Source of the DNA: Dryas octopetala
Taxonomy: Eukaryota > Streptophyta > Magnoliopsida > Rosales > Rosaceae
Length of the DNA: 64,000 nucleotides
Direction: 5' to 3'
Assembly (NCBI GenBank): GCA_963921425.1
Contig: OY992836.1
Span: forward strand, 16,447,614-16,511,613
Under the pieces are notes generated by a model, which was given only the letters and a program-made list of their open reading frames with translations, was not told the DNA's origin and did no database searches. Below are positions 35,473-48,178 of this stretch, piece after piece. A program made the translations under genes and the position numbers. Every line of letters starts with the position of its first letter. Positions within the stretch are counted from its first letter, which is position 1.

Positions 35473-37995
35473 TCAATCACTCTTACCCTCCTGGGATCCA
35501 ATCTCTTGCAAGTAATGTTCTGCTTCCAAGGCTGCCATGCATCCTGCATCATTATGGAATGAAAGAAATTAAATCCCACTGATTGGAAAGACCACTAGAT
35601 CTTACAATGGAATTAAAACACAATTTTGATTTATAAAGAAGACTACATCCACTGTTATATGCTTGGTCATTTACCAGTGGGAAGAAAGAGGAAGTTGATG
35701 CAAAATTTCTATGTGCAAATAATGATGGCAACAATCAAAGTCATCAACATATAATTTTATATGTGAAAGCTCAGTTAAGTCAAATAAAACAGAAAAAATG
35801 TAGCAGGTAGGCAGCCATCAAACCCATCTTCATGTGTAAAATTAGGAATTCATCTGGTGGTGTAAGCAAGTTAGCTAAATTAAGTTGGAATAGAAATTCT
35901 ATATACATGCTCAATACTAAAAAACCTCGAGGCTAAATTGACCTAGCTCAAGCACAAGCTTCATGAGACATGGTATTAAATTCACATACATGAGGATTCA
36001 AAGAATGGGTAGGGTGAAATCAAGTTCCTGGTATTCAAATCTGTGAAGTCCCCTATTCATAATCCTATCTTAGCCATGCATGGTTCAGCTCAAGTTCAAG
36101 GAAAACACAGGGTGGCTTCAGTCAGAGCTCAAAGTCCACTCATATCCCATACTGCTTCTTTGCTATCTAGCCACCACAAGCTGGCTATGAATAGCAGAGC
36201 TCTTTTATTTCCCTAATCCATAAAGTAGGAATTAGGTCATTGTGGCAGCATCAAGCATCAGAACACAAAAAATAAATAAACAATAGTGCAATGCAACACA
36301 AATTTTGCTGGTCAAACTACCAAGTGGAGTGAATGTTTAAGTAACCTTTGAGACAGAAAACAAAACAAATAGGCACACCATGTCAGTGGGCAATTGAGAA
36401 AGTTTTATCACAAACTATCCTTATGACATTATCAATACATTATACATATATATAAGCAATGATTACCAAAAACTCTCCAGTCTATCATGGAAAAGGAGGC
36501 ATGAGGTGCCCCCTAAATTATCTAAAAGTGCTGATGCTTAAATTGACAAGATGAGTAAAATATAGAGGGAATGCTTTCTTGCCAAGCAACCTTGCAAGAA
36601 GACTGTCATTCTGAACTGTAACTCATGTGGATGCTCGTTCCAATGGGATGACAGTTTGGCAATATGAATAATACAATAGTGAACATTATCCTAAAATGTA
36701 GTGATGTAATGCAATTACCATTTTGAGTTTAGTTTTCAAACACAATAACAAGCATCACAAAAATGAAATCAATAACTACAGACACATATATGCGGATGAC
36801 TAAGACACCAAGCAATTCTGAATTGGCATTATACAGTACACATTATTTCTGCTGGAATCTAAAACTCAGAAACAAAATTCATTCAAAGATAAAGGAAATA
36901 AGGGGTTAGGAGGAGTTTACCAGTTCCAGCAGCAGTGACAGCCTGCCTGTACTTCTTGTCCTGAACATCTCCGGCCGCGAAAACTCCGCGGACACTGGTC
37001 TCCGTCGTCCCTGGCTTGGTCACAACGTACCCATCAGAATGGAGCTCCAACTGGCCATCCAAAAACTTGGTGGCAGGCTCGTGCCCAATGGCGAAGAAGA
37101 GCCCGGAAACCTTCAAATCAGACACCTCTCCGGTCACGACGTTCTTCACCTTCAGACCTCCCAAATTACCTTTCTCTCCTTCCCCATAGGCCTCGACCAC
37201 CTCCGAGTCCCAGATGACTCGGATTTTGGGGTTGCTGAGCACTCTGTTTTGCATAATCTTCGAAGCCCTAAACGTGTCCCTCCGGTGGATTATGTGGACC
37301 TCCGAGCCGTACTTGGTGAGAAACGTTGCCTCCTCCATGGCCGAGTCTCCACCGCCGATGACGGCTAGAGGCTTGTTCCGAAAAATCGGGGCAGCCCCGT
37401 CGCAAACCGCGCAGGCCGAAATCCCGCGGTTCCAGAACCCGCCCTGGCCTTCGCCGGAGCCGGGGAAGACGAGGCGCTTGGCGACGGCACCGGTGGCGAC
37501 GATGACGGCGTCGGCGATAACCGTCCTGGAATCGGTGAAGACCTTGAAAGGTGTTGTCGAGAAGTCGACTTTGGAGACCGTCTCGGTGAAGATCTGGGTG
37601 CCGAACCGGAGGGACTGGTTCCGGCAGCGGTCCATGAGCTCGATGCCGAGGATTCCGTCGGGGAAGCCCGGGAAGTTCTCGACGTCGGAGGTGGTGGTGA
37701 GCTGGCCGCCGGGGGCGATGTCGTTGGCCATCCAGCCCTCGAAGAGAACCGGCTTGAGCTCCGCTCGGGCTGCGTAGATGGCGGCCGTGTGGGCCGCCGG
37801 GCCACTGCCGACGATGCAGACCTTGGTCTTTAGGGTTTTCAGGTCGTCCATGGCTGACGTGGCTAGTTTGGGTACGGAGGTTGAGGCTGAAGATGAAGAG
37901 GACGAAGAGAAAGAAGCTGCTGCCGCTACTCCAACTGTGCTGCAAGCTCTTCTCAACAGACTCAGCACCTTGTTTGGATTTGGGAAAAATTTCAT
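35473..37995 (-). CDS. NTR: NADPH-dependent thioredoxin reductase (NTRA/NTRB type)
   Basis: FAD enzyme that reduces thioredoxin h and o with NADPH in cytosol and mitochondria. Two exons, 37995-36921 and 35543-35473, join across a 1377-bp GT-AG intron to 381 residues. FAD-binding [10 protein letters not shown] is at about residue 63, the redox-active CAVC ([11 protein letters not shown]) in the middle, NADP-binding [10 protein letters not shown] next, and the second FAD motif [10 protein letters not shown] near the end. Exon 2 encodes the family C-terminus [20 protein letters not shown]. The first Met opens a basic, Ser/Ala-rich presequence ([20 protein letters not shown]) that looks mitochondrial. 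A second Met at residue 49 (37851), [17 protein letters not shown], matches the cytosolic start. Arabidopsis NTRs are known to be dual targeted. No thioredoxin domain is present, so this is not chloroplast NTRC. Confidence 0.96.
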
Positions 37996-38587
37996 TTTCG
38001 AAATGAATTAAGAATAATAACATTCCCAAGCCAAACAGACCGCAACGACCAAAAAAAGATGGTCAATCAGACTCGGGAATCACCGCCACTTTTGTTTTCC
38101 AAACGCGTTTTTGGACAAGCGCGGTTTCGAAAATCAAATTGGCTTCTGCTTCTTCCTAGTCCCCAGTCACGAATAGCAAATGTCTCCGTTTGTTTTATTA
38201 TTTAATTATTTGATTATTTGATTATTTGATGTGAAAATGTGAGGTACTAATTTATTTTCTACAGTATGATATAGATTGATACAGAAGAGCCTCTATGCGT
38301 AAACAGTTTCTTGGTAACTAAGGTTTCAATGCCTTATGAACCAAGTAAGTAACTTGTTCTTTGCTTTGCTACTTAACCTAACTTAACCAAAAACCTAAAG
38401 GCAGAACCTATGAAGGTTTCCATTTAGGGAAAGATCAGAAAATTAACAAATTTTAATGAGGTGCTTATAATTTTGACTATTGTTTGGCTCTTTTGCGCTA
38501 TGAAATGACGAAATTAATTAAGGTTGGTAGTAGAGTTAAGTTGGTTGAACTGTTCAAAGAGATGATCAAGTATATACGAGAGTTTAG
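37996..38587. other. Upstream region of the NTR gene
   Basis: No coding region. A short run of ATTATTTG repeats lies at about 38195-38228. Confidence 0.45.
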
Positions 38588-38994
38588 AGGCTTGTTTGGT
38601 TCAAGTTTTGGAGATTTAGCAATGAGAAATTAATTATATTCTCAAGTTTATAAGTACAGGGAAGGGAAATCAATTCATGGCCCAAAGGAATATGATAACC
38701 TTATTGGGGGAAAAATGAAATCCTTGCTTGAGTAATAGAATTGATTTCCCCCTTTTTGGGAAAGCATTTATTGCTTCTTTTTTGACAAAATTAACCCTGC
38801 TATTATTTCAAAATAAATAATATATTAGAGTACAATTGAAAAACTGACCAAACACAACATTTATTGCTTCCAATTTCTAGATTACTTTCTCTAGCTTACC
38901 AAACACAAGAAATGAAATTTCACATTCCCTTCCCCCTGAAAAATGCAAAAGAATTTATTTCCAAAAAAATCAATTATATGAACCAAACGGGTCT
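38588..38994. mobile_element. MITE-like element, GTTTGGTTC ends
   Basis: Left GGCTTGTTTGGTTCAAG and right ATGAACCAAACGGGTC are imperfect inverted repeats, an end type common in plant MITEs. AT-rich interior without coding capacity. Confidence 0.55.
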
Positions 38995-39035
38995 TAAGAG
39001 TTGAGAATGTTAAAATTAGAGTTGAGAAGATTAAA

Positions 39036-39358
39036 AGGGTGTCCCCAACTCAGATTTTAAAGGATTTTAAGAGATTTAAAAATTCATATAATCCATCAAA
39101 ATCTAAAGAAATTAACTAGAATTCTCATGAAATTTGTTATGTGTAAAAAATGTATTTAAATCTATCCAAATTCATTAAAATCCTTCACTTAATGATATTC
39201 ATGACTTTTTGAGAACACCTAAATTTCATTGAAATCTATTAAAATCTGAATTGGGGAAACCTTGATTTCTTTAGATTCCATTAAAATCTGAGTTAGGGAC
39301 ACTTAAATTTCATTGAACATTTAAAATCCAATGAAATTTAAGTTGGGGACATACCCCC
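39036..39358. mobile_element. MITE-like element, GTCCCCAACT ends
   Basis: Left GGGTGTCCCCAACTCAGATT and right AAATTTAAGTTGGGGACATA are imperfect inverted repeats. The interior repeats TTTCATTGAAATCTATTAAA and variants. It lies only about 40 bp from the previous element. Confidence 0.6.
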
Positions 39359-40592
39359 CTAAATGTATCTATTTTCGATAAAAAATATATATATAAAAAG
39401 TCAACTCTCAATATATATATTTATATCACAATGTGTTAATTGATAAAATTTCCATTATATTTATGCCTTAATCTTGCTACACACAGCTTACTCTACTCCA
39501 CTTCCAATTTTAAGGGAGCTTCTATATCCAATGATAAATGATGTGCTCAGCGAAGAAAATTCCGACTTTATGCTCTAGCCAGCCATGGTTGGCTCTCTTT
39601 TTCCTTTTTTATTTTCACATATGTTCTAACTCTCAATGTATTTAAGGTAAAGTTGAATTTTTGAAATGTTTTTGAGTGTTGAATACTTGAATGCATTGAG
39701 CTGATCCCAGGCCCAAAAAAAAAAAAGCATTGGGCTGATCATTGAGAAGCCCTAAAATGTTTTATCTCCATAGGCCCATTTCCATTTATTCCAATCACTC
39801 ACTACTAAAGTTGGTTGGGCCTTTAGACTTAGCCCCAAACATGGACAGGCCCACATTAGGATTGCAACCACCACCCTACTGATAATACATGCCCTTCTCC
39901 TTTATCATTTTGGTTTTTTCACCTTTTTTATGATTGATAATTTGATATGGATAATGGATTTGAGTTTAGACCACTATTCACTAACCAATAAAGGGGATCA
40001 ATTAGTGGATGCATCAACATCATTAGTATTTTTAATGGACTTTAGCTTTAAGCCCTCGATTAAACAACCAAGATGGTGGGTACCATCTTTGAAAATATGA
40101 ATGACTGAACTTTCTTAAAGTTCCAAAAATAATAACCTTCTCTTCTTAATTTCAACAAAGAAATTTCTTTTTGCCTTCTTTTCCTTTCTATCTTCTTTCA
40201 GTCAAATAAAATAATGGAAAATGTATTTGGTAGGTGGTAAATACAAACTACGCAAATCTGCATTCAAACCTACTACGAACCTTCCCATTGCCACCCCACA
40301 AGCAGAGAATCCCACTATAATTTTAATTAATCACAATGACTTCAAGAAATAGAAAATTAATAAAACAAAACATTCTTATCATACTCATCAATCTTTTTAC
40401 ACAAAGTTCATGTCATGATCTCCAAAACCAAAACTCCTGATATGATGATCAGATATACAGAGAGACCAAACCAATTTTCCAGTACAAACAAACAATCTAC
40501 ATACACATATGAGTAATACGTACTTTTCTTGGCAGCCAAACAGAAAATCAAATGAAACCCAAAAAACTACAAAGTACTTCTCAAGTACTACC
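39359..40592. other. AT-rich intergenic DNA
   Basis: No gene or clear repeat recognised. The last 200 bp may be the 3' UTR of the small minus-strand gene that follows. Confidence 0.4.
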
Positions 40593-41027
40593 CTATCTTT
40601 GGACAACTGGGTTTTGATCCACAGAAATAGAAGAGCGTTTGATGAAGTCCAAGCAATCAGCAATGGCTTCTGCATAGAAAGAATTGGACCGTCCAAAAGA
40701 TCTCAACCTGCCACATGAGTTTTGTGCCTCTGTGGCCACCAGATTCCTCCTGCTGCTGCTGTTGTTCCTCTTGATATTAGTAGGAGCAGAAGGACTAGTA
40801 CTACTTCTTCTTCTTCTTCTGCTCATACCCTTTTTCAGAGCTTGCAGGGCATGCCCATATGAACATCTCAATCTGCTCAAGAGCCTGAAGAAGCATATGA
40901 ACCTCAAACGTAGCCTTGAGACTGAGAACTTTCTTGGGTTTAGCCTGAAACCTCTGTTTGGCCTGTTGCTGCTAATCCCAACCCTGTTGTAGCTCATGTG
41001 ACCCATTAGCCTAGCTTGCACAAACAA
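40593..41027 (-). CDS. Small basic plant protein, unrecognised
   Basis: Single-exon frame of 144 codons, or about 134 if the Met at 40997 (MSYNRVGISSNRPNRG) is the start, which I consider as likely as the first. It is very basic, with SRLRLRFICFFRLLSRLR in the N-terminal third, an SRRRRRSS patch, and a C-terminus NSFYAEAIADCLDFIKRSS that looks like a conserved amphipathic segment. No signal peptide or clear membrane span. The composition and clean frame suggest a real gene. I recall plant proteins of unknown function with a similar Ser-rich body and an acidic DCxxFIKRSS end, but cannot name the family. No intron is needed. Confidence 0.65.
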   Translation of the reverse strand: MFVQARLMGHMSYNRVGISSNRPNRGFRLNPRKFSVSRLRLRFICFFRLLSRLRCSYGHALQALKKGMSRRRRRSSTSPSAPTNIKRNNSSSRRNLVATEAQNSCGRLRSFGRSNSFYAEAIADCLDFIKRSSISVDQNPVVQR

Positions 41028-41976
41028 TCAAGAACCCAAAGCCTGAAGCCAAGGCACTGAAATATATAATCTATGTTGTGGGTTGTGGGCATGTGATATA
41101 AATAAGGTTGAGGAGGGACTTTTTTGATGGTAAGGTAATGATTAAGGAGGGAAGGGACTTGGAAATTTTTGAGTGTTTTTGAACTTTTGAAGGGTATTGT
41201 CAATTGGGTGGACTGGAAATTGGAATCATATATAATATATATAGTACTCAAGGTGTGGGTTTTTACAAGTAGATCGATATGGCTGGATTATACATTTGTT
41301 TATGCACCCAAGAGCAAGTTTTGGGAATCATTGAATCATTGAATCATTGGTATGGTGGTAGGCCAGAGGGGACAAGGGAAAAGGAAGAACCCTAGTGTCC
41401 CTTTTCAAATTAGGTGACTAAAAAGGAGCGAAGTTGGTAGATAAAGTTGATTTCCTTGAGTAATCCATGGGGATAATGTTCAAATCCCTGGTAAATTGGT
41501 AATTGTGATAGTAATGTGTGATTAAGGTGCAATTGCTGCTGGTGGTCTAACAAAGTTTGACTTATGAAATATCTTTTTTGGTAGAGTGGTTAGCTTTTTC
41601 AATAGGGTTGTGATTTTTTTTTTTGGGCAAATTTTTCAATAGGGTTGTGATAAATATTAGCAATGATCTCTTTGGATGGGCATTAGTTAAATCATATCAC
41701 TAAGGATAAAATAGTCATTTGTTGTGTAAATATTGGTACATTGATGGGTGAAGATAGATGTGAAATTAATACAGAATGTGAAACACTGGATGAAGCAAAT
41801 CCATTCATGACAACCCAACTTACAAAACAAAAGATCATTTTCCTCTGTTTTTCCTATGTTGTAGGGAATATTACATAAAACCTGGGAGGTTAAGAAGTGA
41901 CAAAATATAGACCAAAAAAAAAAAGACAAAATATAAGTCATATATATTTTTGTTGTTGGTTATCAACTTCTCAAAG

Positions 41977-41980
<4 letters not shown>

Positions 41981-42034
<54 letters not shown>
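41981..42034. repeat. (CA)n(TA)n microsatellite
   Basis: An uninterrupted CA run from 41981 to about 42026 passes into TATATATA. It lies in intergenic DNA. Confidence 0.95.
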
Positions 42035-42035
<1 letters not shown>

Positions 42036-42779
42036 GGAATATGCCACATGGTGCTTGAAGGCTTGAAGCTATGAGTATGAATATGAATCTAAACCTTTGT
42101 GGTTGATATGGGAAGTGAGTCGGTCCATTGGTGGTCAAGAATCAAAGATATTGATTGCTGCATGCATGGAAAGTCAAGGTAGTTATTTTAGAAATTAATG
42201 AAAGGGAGGCCTTGGAAACCAAACCAGTTCCTGTGCAAATTGGAATGTGAATTGTATGCTTAGTCGACTCGTTCTTGGCTTTCACAGAATTAATATAATA
42301 ATATCGTCCCCATTATATCATTTCCTATACTTTAATTCATTTGAATCATATAGCATACAACTAGGTTAATTAAATCTGAAGCTTGATGGCGTACGTCTTT
42401 TTAATATTATCATGCTTTGTTATTAAATAGTTTGACAACATAATTACGTCATAGTATTAAACAACAAGTATATATACACAAATTCAATTAAAAATTTAAA
42501 AGTCAATGTAACTAATAATTTAGATTCACATTTTGGTAGCAATTTTTTTCAATCATTTGAATTATCTTGGAATTTGGTAGAGAGTAGAGACTAAGAGAAG
42601 AGTGTCGTGGTCATCTTGGAACCTTGGAACTTGTTAAAAGTTCTAAGATGGCTGATGGCATCGCATAACCCATTTAGAAAATAGAGCAAGAAAATTTTTA
42701 AATTAATAGAGTCAAGACTGAGGTACGTGGGGTGGGATATAAAAAGTTCCAAGTGGCTCATCATATAATCACATATTAA

Positions 42780-42930
42780 GGTTGAGAGAGAGACAGAGAG
42801 AGACAGAGAGGTTTTAGTCAATCGATCAACTTAATTCTTAGCTAGCATATTAAAGTTAAGAGAGAGAGAGAGAGAGCTAGAGAGAGAGAGAGAGGGTTCA
42901 GTCAATTGATCAACTTAATTCCTAGCTAGC
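42780..42930. repeat. Tandem duplication with GA runs
   Basis: Two copies of about 75 bp: a GA-rich run followed by TTAGTCAATCGATCAACTTA (first copy), and a GA-rich run followed by TCAGTCAATTGATCAACTTA (second copy), each ending in CTAGCTAGCA or a variant. Confidence 0.7.
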
Positions 42931-44199
42931 AAGTTGACCACCTCGGGGTTTCATTCATTGTGCTTCATTTTCTAAGGTCTTCCATTTGTATTACTGTTCC
43001 ATAAAGAAGGGAAATTAACAAAACAAGTATAACAACATGTGTTCATTTTGATCACAATATATTGTTCATGTGACGATGAGTATAAACCTGCCATTTCTAG
43101 TCTGCTAGCATTCTGTTAATGTTTTGCTTTCTACAATTAATACAATTCTGCTTAACTATGAGTTATATATGCATGCCGCAAGAGTTTTATCCATCTCTTT
43201 AATTTCCCGTTTTTCAGAGGCCATGTATTTGGTATTGCAGTAGCATCATAAGGACCAACCCAGACCTTCTCTCAAAATGCGCATTGATTGTAGCTCCGAC
43301 AGTGAAATCCGGATAAGTTTGAAGAAAAATTAATGTGGTTTGTTGTGCCAGTCTAATGCTTCTTTCAATGAGTTTCCACACTTCTTCTTGAGGGAGATTA
43401 GTTACAATCCCATTGACCCACTTATTTGTAAACTTAAATTTTAATCATGCTTTTAGTAATTCGACATCCTTTTTCTTTATATGCTAATCTTTTTTTGAAT
43501 ACACATTTCGCTCTTGTAAATCTTTGTACATGTCTTTATTGCCATTTTGTGATTGTGTTAAATTCTTTTTGTATTTTTTAATACTTCGAATATGAGCTAA
43601 TGCTTTCTCTTTTCAAGCTACTATCACACATGTATAAATTCACTTCGATAATCTATTATATATGTACATACACACACATACGAATACATATAGACACATT
43701 GTATCTAATGTTGCTTGGCAGGCTGAGTTGGGTCATGCATTTTTAAATGGACAACCAACTTGGATTCAAATTAACTTGTACTAGATCTGGCCCTCCCATT
43801 TTTCAGGTTTATGTAGGATTAACCCTTGTCTGAACTTAAATTCATCTTGGCATTGTTTTTTCTTGTTTGTTGTACGTAGAGAGTACACTTGTAGTAGTCT
43901 ACTTGCATGTCAAGTTGTGAGATACAATTTACTATCGTTTTACTTGAGGATTTGATCAAGTTTTGCTTTTTAATTTTGGAACAGGTAAATTTACAAGTGA
44001 ATGTCTTAATCGAGGACCATGCAGTCAAGAGTCGAGCAGAAATGGAATCCATTTATAACCTAGTTAAGTAGTTAATTTGGACTTGTTCATTTGTCCAGAT
44101 TATTTAAATATGAATGTTCTTTTATAACTTTTTTTTTGGTAAGATGTTCTTTTATAACTTAGTTAATTTGGGCTTGTCCGTAATGTTTGTCCAACTTAT

Positions 44200-44575
44200 T
44201 TGAATATGTTTGGTGCGGAGCTTTTCAAATCAGAGTAGTGATCCATTGGGATAAAGTATGTGAGTAGCAAGTCACAGGGCTCAAGCAGGGCAATAACATC
44301 CCCCATTCTAGGCCTATGTTCTAAATCAGGATCAACACAACGAATAGCAACCAAAGGTACCCTTTTGAGTTCCTCTGTCAGCAAATTTTTGACTGCCAAC
44401 AATGGACTTTAACCAGTCCACCAGATATGGCTACAATTTAGGAGTTCATTATTCAAGTATCAAAGGTTGAACAACGTGAAAAACACCCCAAATTTGGTGG
44501 GCTGACTGCGATCTATAAGGCTCCTCCCGGATATGATTCCCATGATAAGTACTCCAAAGCTATAAACTTCACAGT
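44200..44575 (-). pseudogene. Fragment of a receptor-like kinase (C-terminal kinase lobe)
   Basis: Read on the minus strand, 44575-44490 gives VYSFGVLIMGIISGRS, kinase subdomain IX. It is followed by LVDWLKSIVGSQKFADR, and then in a different frame by LKRVPLVAIRCVDPDLEHRP and MGDVIALLEPCDLL. The frame change between these pieces, the absence of the N-terminal kinase lobe, and MGI where family members have MEI show a truncated, decayed copy. The closest remembered family is the At1g01540/At2g42960-type receptor-like cytoplasmic kinases. No upstream exons were found. Confidence 0.75.
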
Positions 44576-45024
44576 AAAAGAACAGTAGAAGTATATTCTT
44601 GAGCAACATTAGACATGCATATATGGTATAGTTACATTTTTTCTGGTATGTGAAAAAAGTACGGTTCTAGAACATTTTCTAATGATTCATTAATATAATC
44701 ACAAGGTTCTAAAATAAAATTTGTATTTATAGAAAAATGAACATCGATAACTTTTGAGAGAGAGCGAGAGAGAGAGAGAGTTCCGGTCATGTTATACTAC
44801 AAAGTAAAAACTGTCTAATGATTCATTGATTATCGATGAAAACAAATAATAGATTTTATATGTGAGCCAAAAAATAATGATGATGATAATTACTGCAAAA
44901 CTAGATATTATTGTACATTTTCAAATGGCAAAATAATCATAATAATAACACAACAAAATCATGAAGGGGAAGTAAAATTTGCAATGGATATCATCAGAAA
45001 CAAGTGGTGAGTGATGATGGATCT
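44576..45024. other. Spacer and 3' UTR of PP7
   Basis: AT-rich with a GA run at 44755-44780. No coding signal recognised. Confidence 0.45.
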
Positions 45025-48000
45025 TCACATACTGGTTACCATTGATGCCAAATCCAACTCTTCATCAGAATCAATCACTTCTTCATAATCGTAATAGGCA
45101 TTTGCCTGCAATGGAAGCTCCATGTAAGTACCGTAATACTTTTAACAGAAACATTTAGCTTCAACACGAACCAGAAACTTATCATGGTTTAAAGAATCAT
45201 AGATCAATAATAACCAATACCTTTGGTCTTGGAGTAATTGCCTCAAAACTATGAAATACAGGATTATCAAAGTTAGGGGGTTCCAAAACAATGTAAGCCC
45301 CTTTATTTCTATACCTCTCCTCTGTCCCCTGCATGTCAGAGAAAGTGATATCAAAAGATGATGTAAAAAGTGATACAAAAAATTTCTTTGGAGAATATAC
45401 CAAGAGATACAATGTCAATTTACAGGATGAAAAAAGGGAACATTAACAAGGGCATAATATCTTCAAATCAAATCACAAACCAACACAACCTATTTATGAT
45501 GCAAGTGAGGTTCCGATGTCCCATGGAATGAAAGCAAAATTCAACAAACTTGAAGGCTCGACCCATAGTTATAGAGAAGACATATTTGCCAACACTTAAT
45601 AGCCATATATAGCAATAAAAATGGGCAAGTTCCACATGCTACACAACATACACAAAAGCCCCTTTTGAATTCACGGACAAAATTCCAGAAGATGCATTTG
45701 GCCCATAACATGCAAGATGCGTTAGAACAATGGATATAAATTTTAAAAACTTTCCCTACAAGAAAACCTTTAAAACAAACAAAGTTGAAAGAAAATAATG
45801 ATTCAAATTAGGTAATGTTATTGGTTCTCTAATTTTACTTTTTCACACTACAAATTAAATAATATAATTTTTATGCACTCACAATGTGAAGTGCAAGAAA
45901 CTAATAGAGTGCTGATAAGCAATAACAGTTTCCTAAAAGTATGCAAGGAATTCACATAAAATTGTGCTAATGAACACTAAGAAACTAAATATCAAAGGAT
46001 CTTGCACAAACCTGAAATTGTGGGTAATCTGGAGCACTAAACAAAGTAATGAGCTTTCCTGAGTCCACAATGTGATCTATGGTGTACCCTTCATCCATTC
46101 CTGCAAGACCTGACCTCTTTTCCCGTGCATCAGGGCCTTCATGTGATCTAATAATCAACTGAGGTTTTAACAATGTAATAACCTCATTTTAGTATTGCAG
46201 CTCTGTTGTGATTACCAAGTATGCAAATATAAAAGATAGAGAAGTACAAGTAACAAGAGAGTAAAAAGAAACCAGTTCATAAGTAGTGTGTGAGAAATGT
46301 AAAGAGCATTAACCCCTATGCAGTTTAGAAACATTAGGGCTACTAGCCAATTTTAAAGAAAAGATTAGATGTTTTTTTTCCTTAATTGGTAACATTTTAA
46401 CCAAAGACATAGTCAAACCCCACCCACCATCTACCTATTGAGCCAAGGCCAAAGTGGTAATAAACTATCAAAGTAATAACAAAGCATATGCACTTGCATG
46501 CTCATATGCAAACCTTCTTAAGTAAGCGTTTTACTGTCATGCATGTAAAGAGAACACATAAGAAGGTGAAAAGACCCCGATGGGTAAAACATTAGTCAAC
46601 AACATTATGTTAGGGAGGGTTTCCAACCATTAGCTTCGATCAGAGGTGTTGGTATGGCCAGTAAACACAAACCCCTTCTTTCCAAACTTGAATGATCTTG
46701 CCAAACTTGTATATCCACATTTGAATATACAAATTTCCCTAAATTGAAAGTCATAATCGGAAAAAGAGTTACTAACTAACTACTATCCAACCACCACTGC
46801 ACGTGGAACACTAGTAACCAAAAATGTTCAAAGGTTTTGTTCCCAAAAATAAATGTAGTTTGCTGCTAGATTAACATTAAAGTATGTCATGTTTGGCACT
46901 TCACAGTCACATTATTCTAACACTAGAAGATTTAACATTTACAGGGTGAGTTACGCATTAAAAGATTTCAAACCAACAAAAAGAAGCAAGTTATCAATCA
47001 AGGGCATAACACAACACATTATGGTTATAATGAAAAACATTAAAGAACGCTTCTATCAACTAAAATTAAATTTCAAAGTTTGATATCACCTTGAGATGAA
47101 ACTTGTTTAGAAAATCATCAGTGCAGTCAGGACCCCAAAGCAAGCCAATGCCTCTCTCTTTATTTGGAGAAAGGCCCGGAGTCATTGAAGGATCAGACCA
47201 CAGCACGTCACCAGGAATTAAGTTCAAACCTTCCCATGGAGGATCAAGAACCGATCTTCGGGCTTTAGACAATTCTTCTAAAGAGCCAAGTGTTAAGGAA
47301 CCGGGTTCAGAATTCAAAGTTATCCTACGATTCTTCTTTCCCTTTGATCTCTTGGATGGGGTCACAGCTATGCTGCGGAATAGTCCTCCATGAGCAGTGT
47401 ATACATGTGCAGCAATGATGGAGGCCAAAGGAAGCCCTTCAAAGCATCCGAGACATTTTCGGTACACATGTTTACCTTTATCCTTATACTTTGTCAGTAC
47501 CTCCTTCTCAAAACCATAAACAGAGGTGCAATACTTAGATTCGTGGTTTCCTCTGAGAAGATAAACTCTGCTAGGCATAAGCACCTTCCAAGCCAAGAGT
47601 ATCAAGAAAGTCTCGAGACCCCAAGCACCTCTATCGACATAATCGCCATTGAAGACAAAGAAACGATCTTCAGAAGGGAACCCAGCATCCTGAAGGAGAA
47701 AGAGGACGTCGTGCAACTGGCCATGAAGGTCTCCGACGACGACAACGGTGGAGTCAGGACCGCAGTGATCGATGTTGAGGCAATTGGGCTCTTTGTGGAG
47801 GATCTTGGAGGCTGTGAGGACCAAGCTATCGAACACCTGGACAGGAAACACGTCTGGTAATTGGGAGGGACCGAGATTTCGGGAAGACCAATCAAAGACG
47901 GACATGAGGTTTCGGACCCATTGGAGGCTGAGCTTCCCGTCCGGCGGCCACCCAACTGGGATTTCTAGTTCAGGCGGCGGCGGCGATGAAGATGATGATG

Positions 48001-48178
48001 ATGGGTTGTTGTCTTCCGATTCCGAGTTGGTTATGGCGGAAGACGATGAATCAAAGACTACTGCTGCTTCTGCTGCTGAAAATTCTTGATCTTGAGCTGT
48101 GGGTAATGGAGGATTACATGGAGACGATTCAGATGCAGATGGTGGAGCTGCAGTTTGTATATCTGGATTGCATGACAT
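45025..48178 (-). CDS. PP7: Serine/threonine protein phosphatase 7 (PP7)
   Basis: PPP-family phosphatase. Arabidopsis PP7 is nuclear, binds calmodulin and acts in blue-light (cryptochrome) signalling and thermotolerance. Four exons, 48178-47090, 46158-46012, 45328-45221 and 45105-45025, join in phase 0 to 474 residues. The metal-binding signature is complete: GDLHGQ, GDYVDRG, LRGNHES, then SDPSMTPG, IIRSHEGPDAREKR and FSAPDYPQFQ. A basic insert, KRSKGKKNRR, lies in the catalytic domain where PP7 carries its calmodulin-binding insertion. The N-terminus, about 85 residues rich in Ser, Pro and Glu, is longer than in Arabidopsis (413 residues in total, from memory). The start MSCNPDIQ (48178) was chosen over an in-frame Met at 48217; either is possible. 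It ends in an acidic tail, VIDSDEELD. Confidence 0.95.

Larger units (their letters stand above)
41028..44199. other. Intergenic DNA with simple repeats
   Basis: Contains the CA/TA microsatellite at 41981-42034 and a duplicated GA-rich segment at 42780-42930. Otherwise AT-rich, and no gene was recognised. Confidence 0.45.

Noticed and set aside
37268..38029. A 253-codon frame overlapping NTR on the same strand.
   Set aside because: Arg/Pro-rich shadow frame of a GC-rich exon; the NTR frame has all family motifs.
47390..47860. A 156-codon plus-strand frame opposite PP7.
   Set aside because: Antisense shadow of PP7 exon 1 with no independent support.
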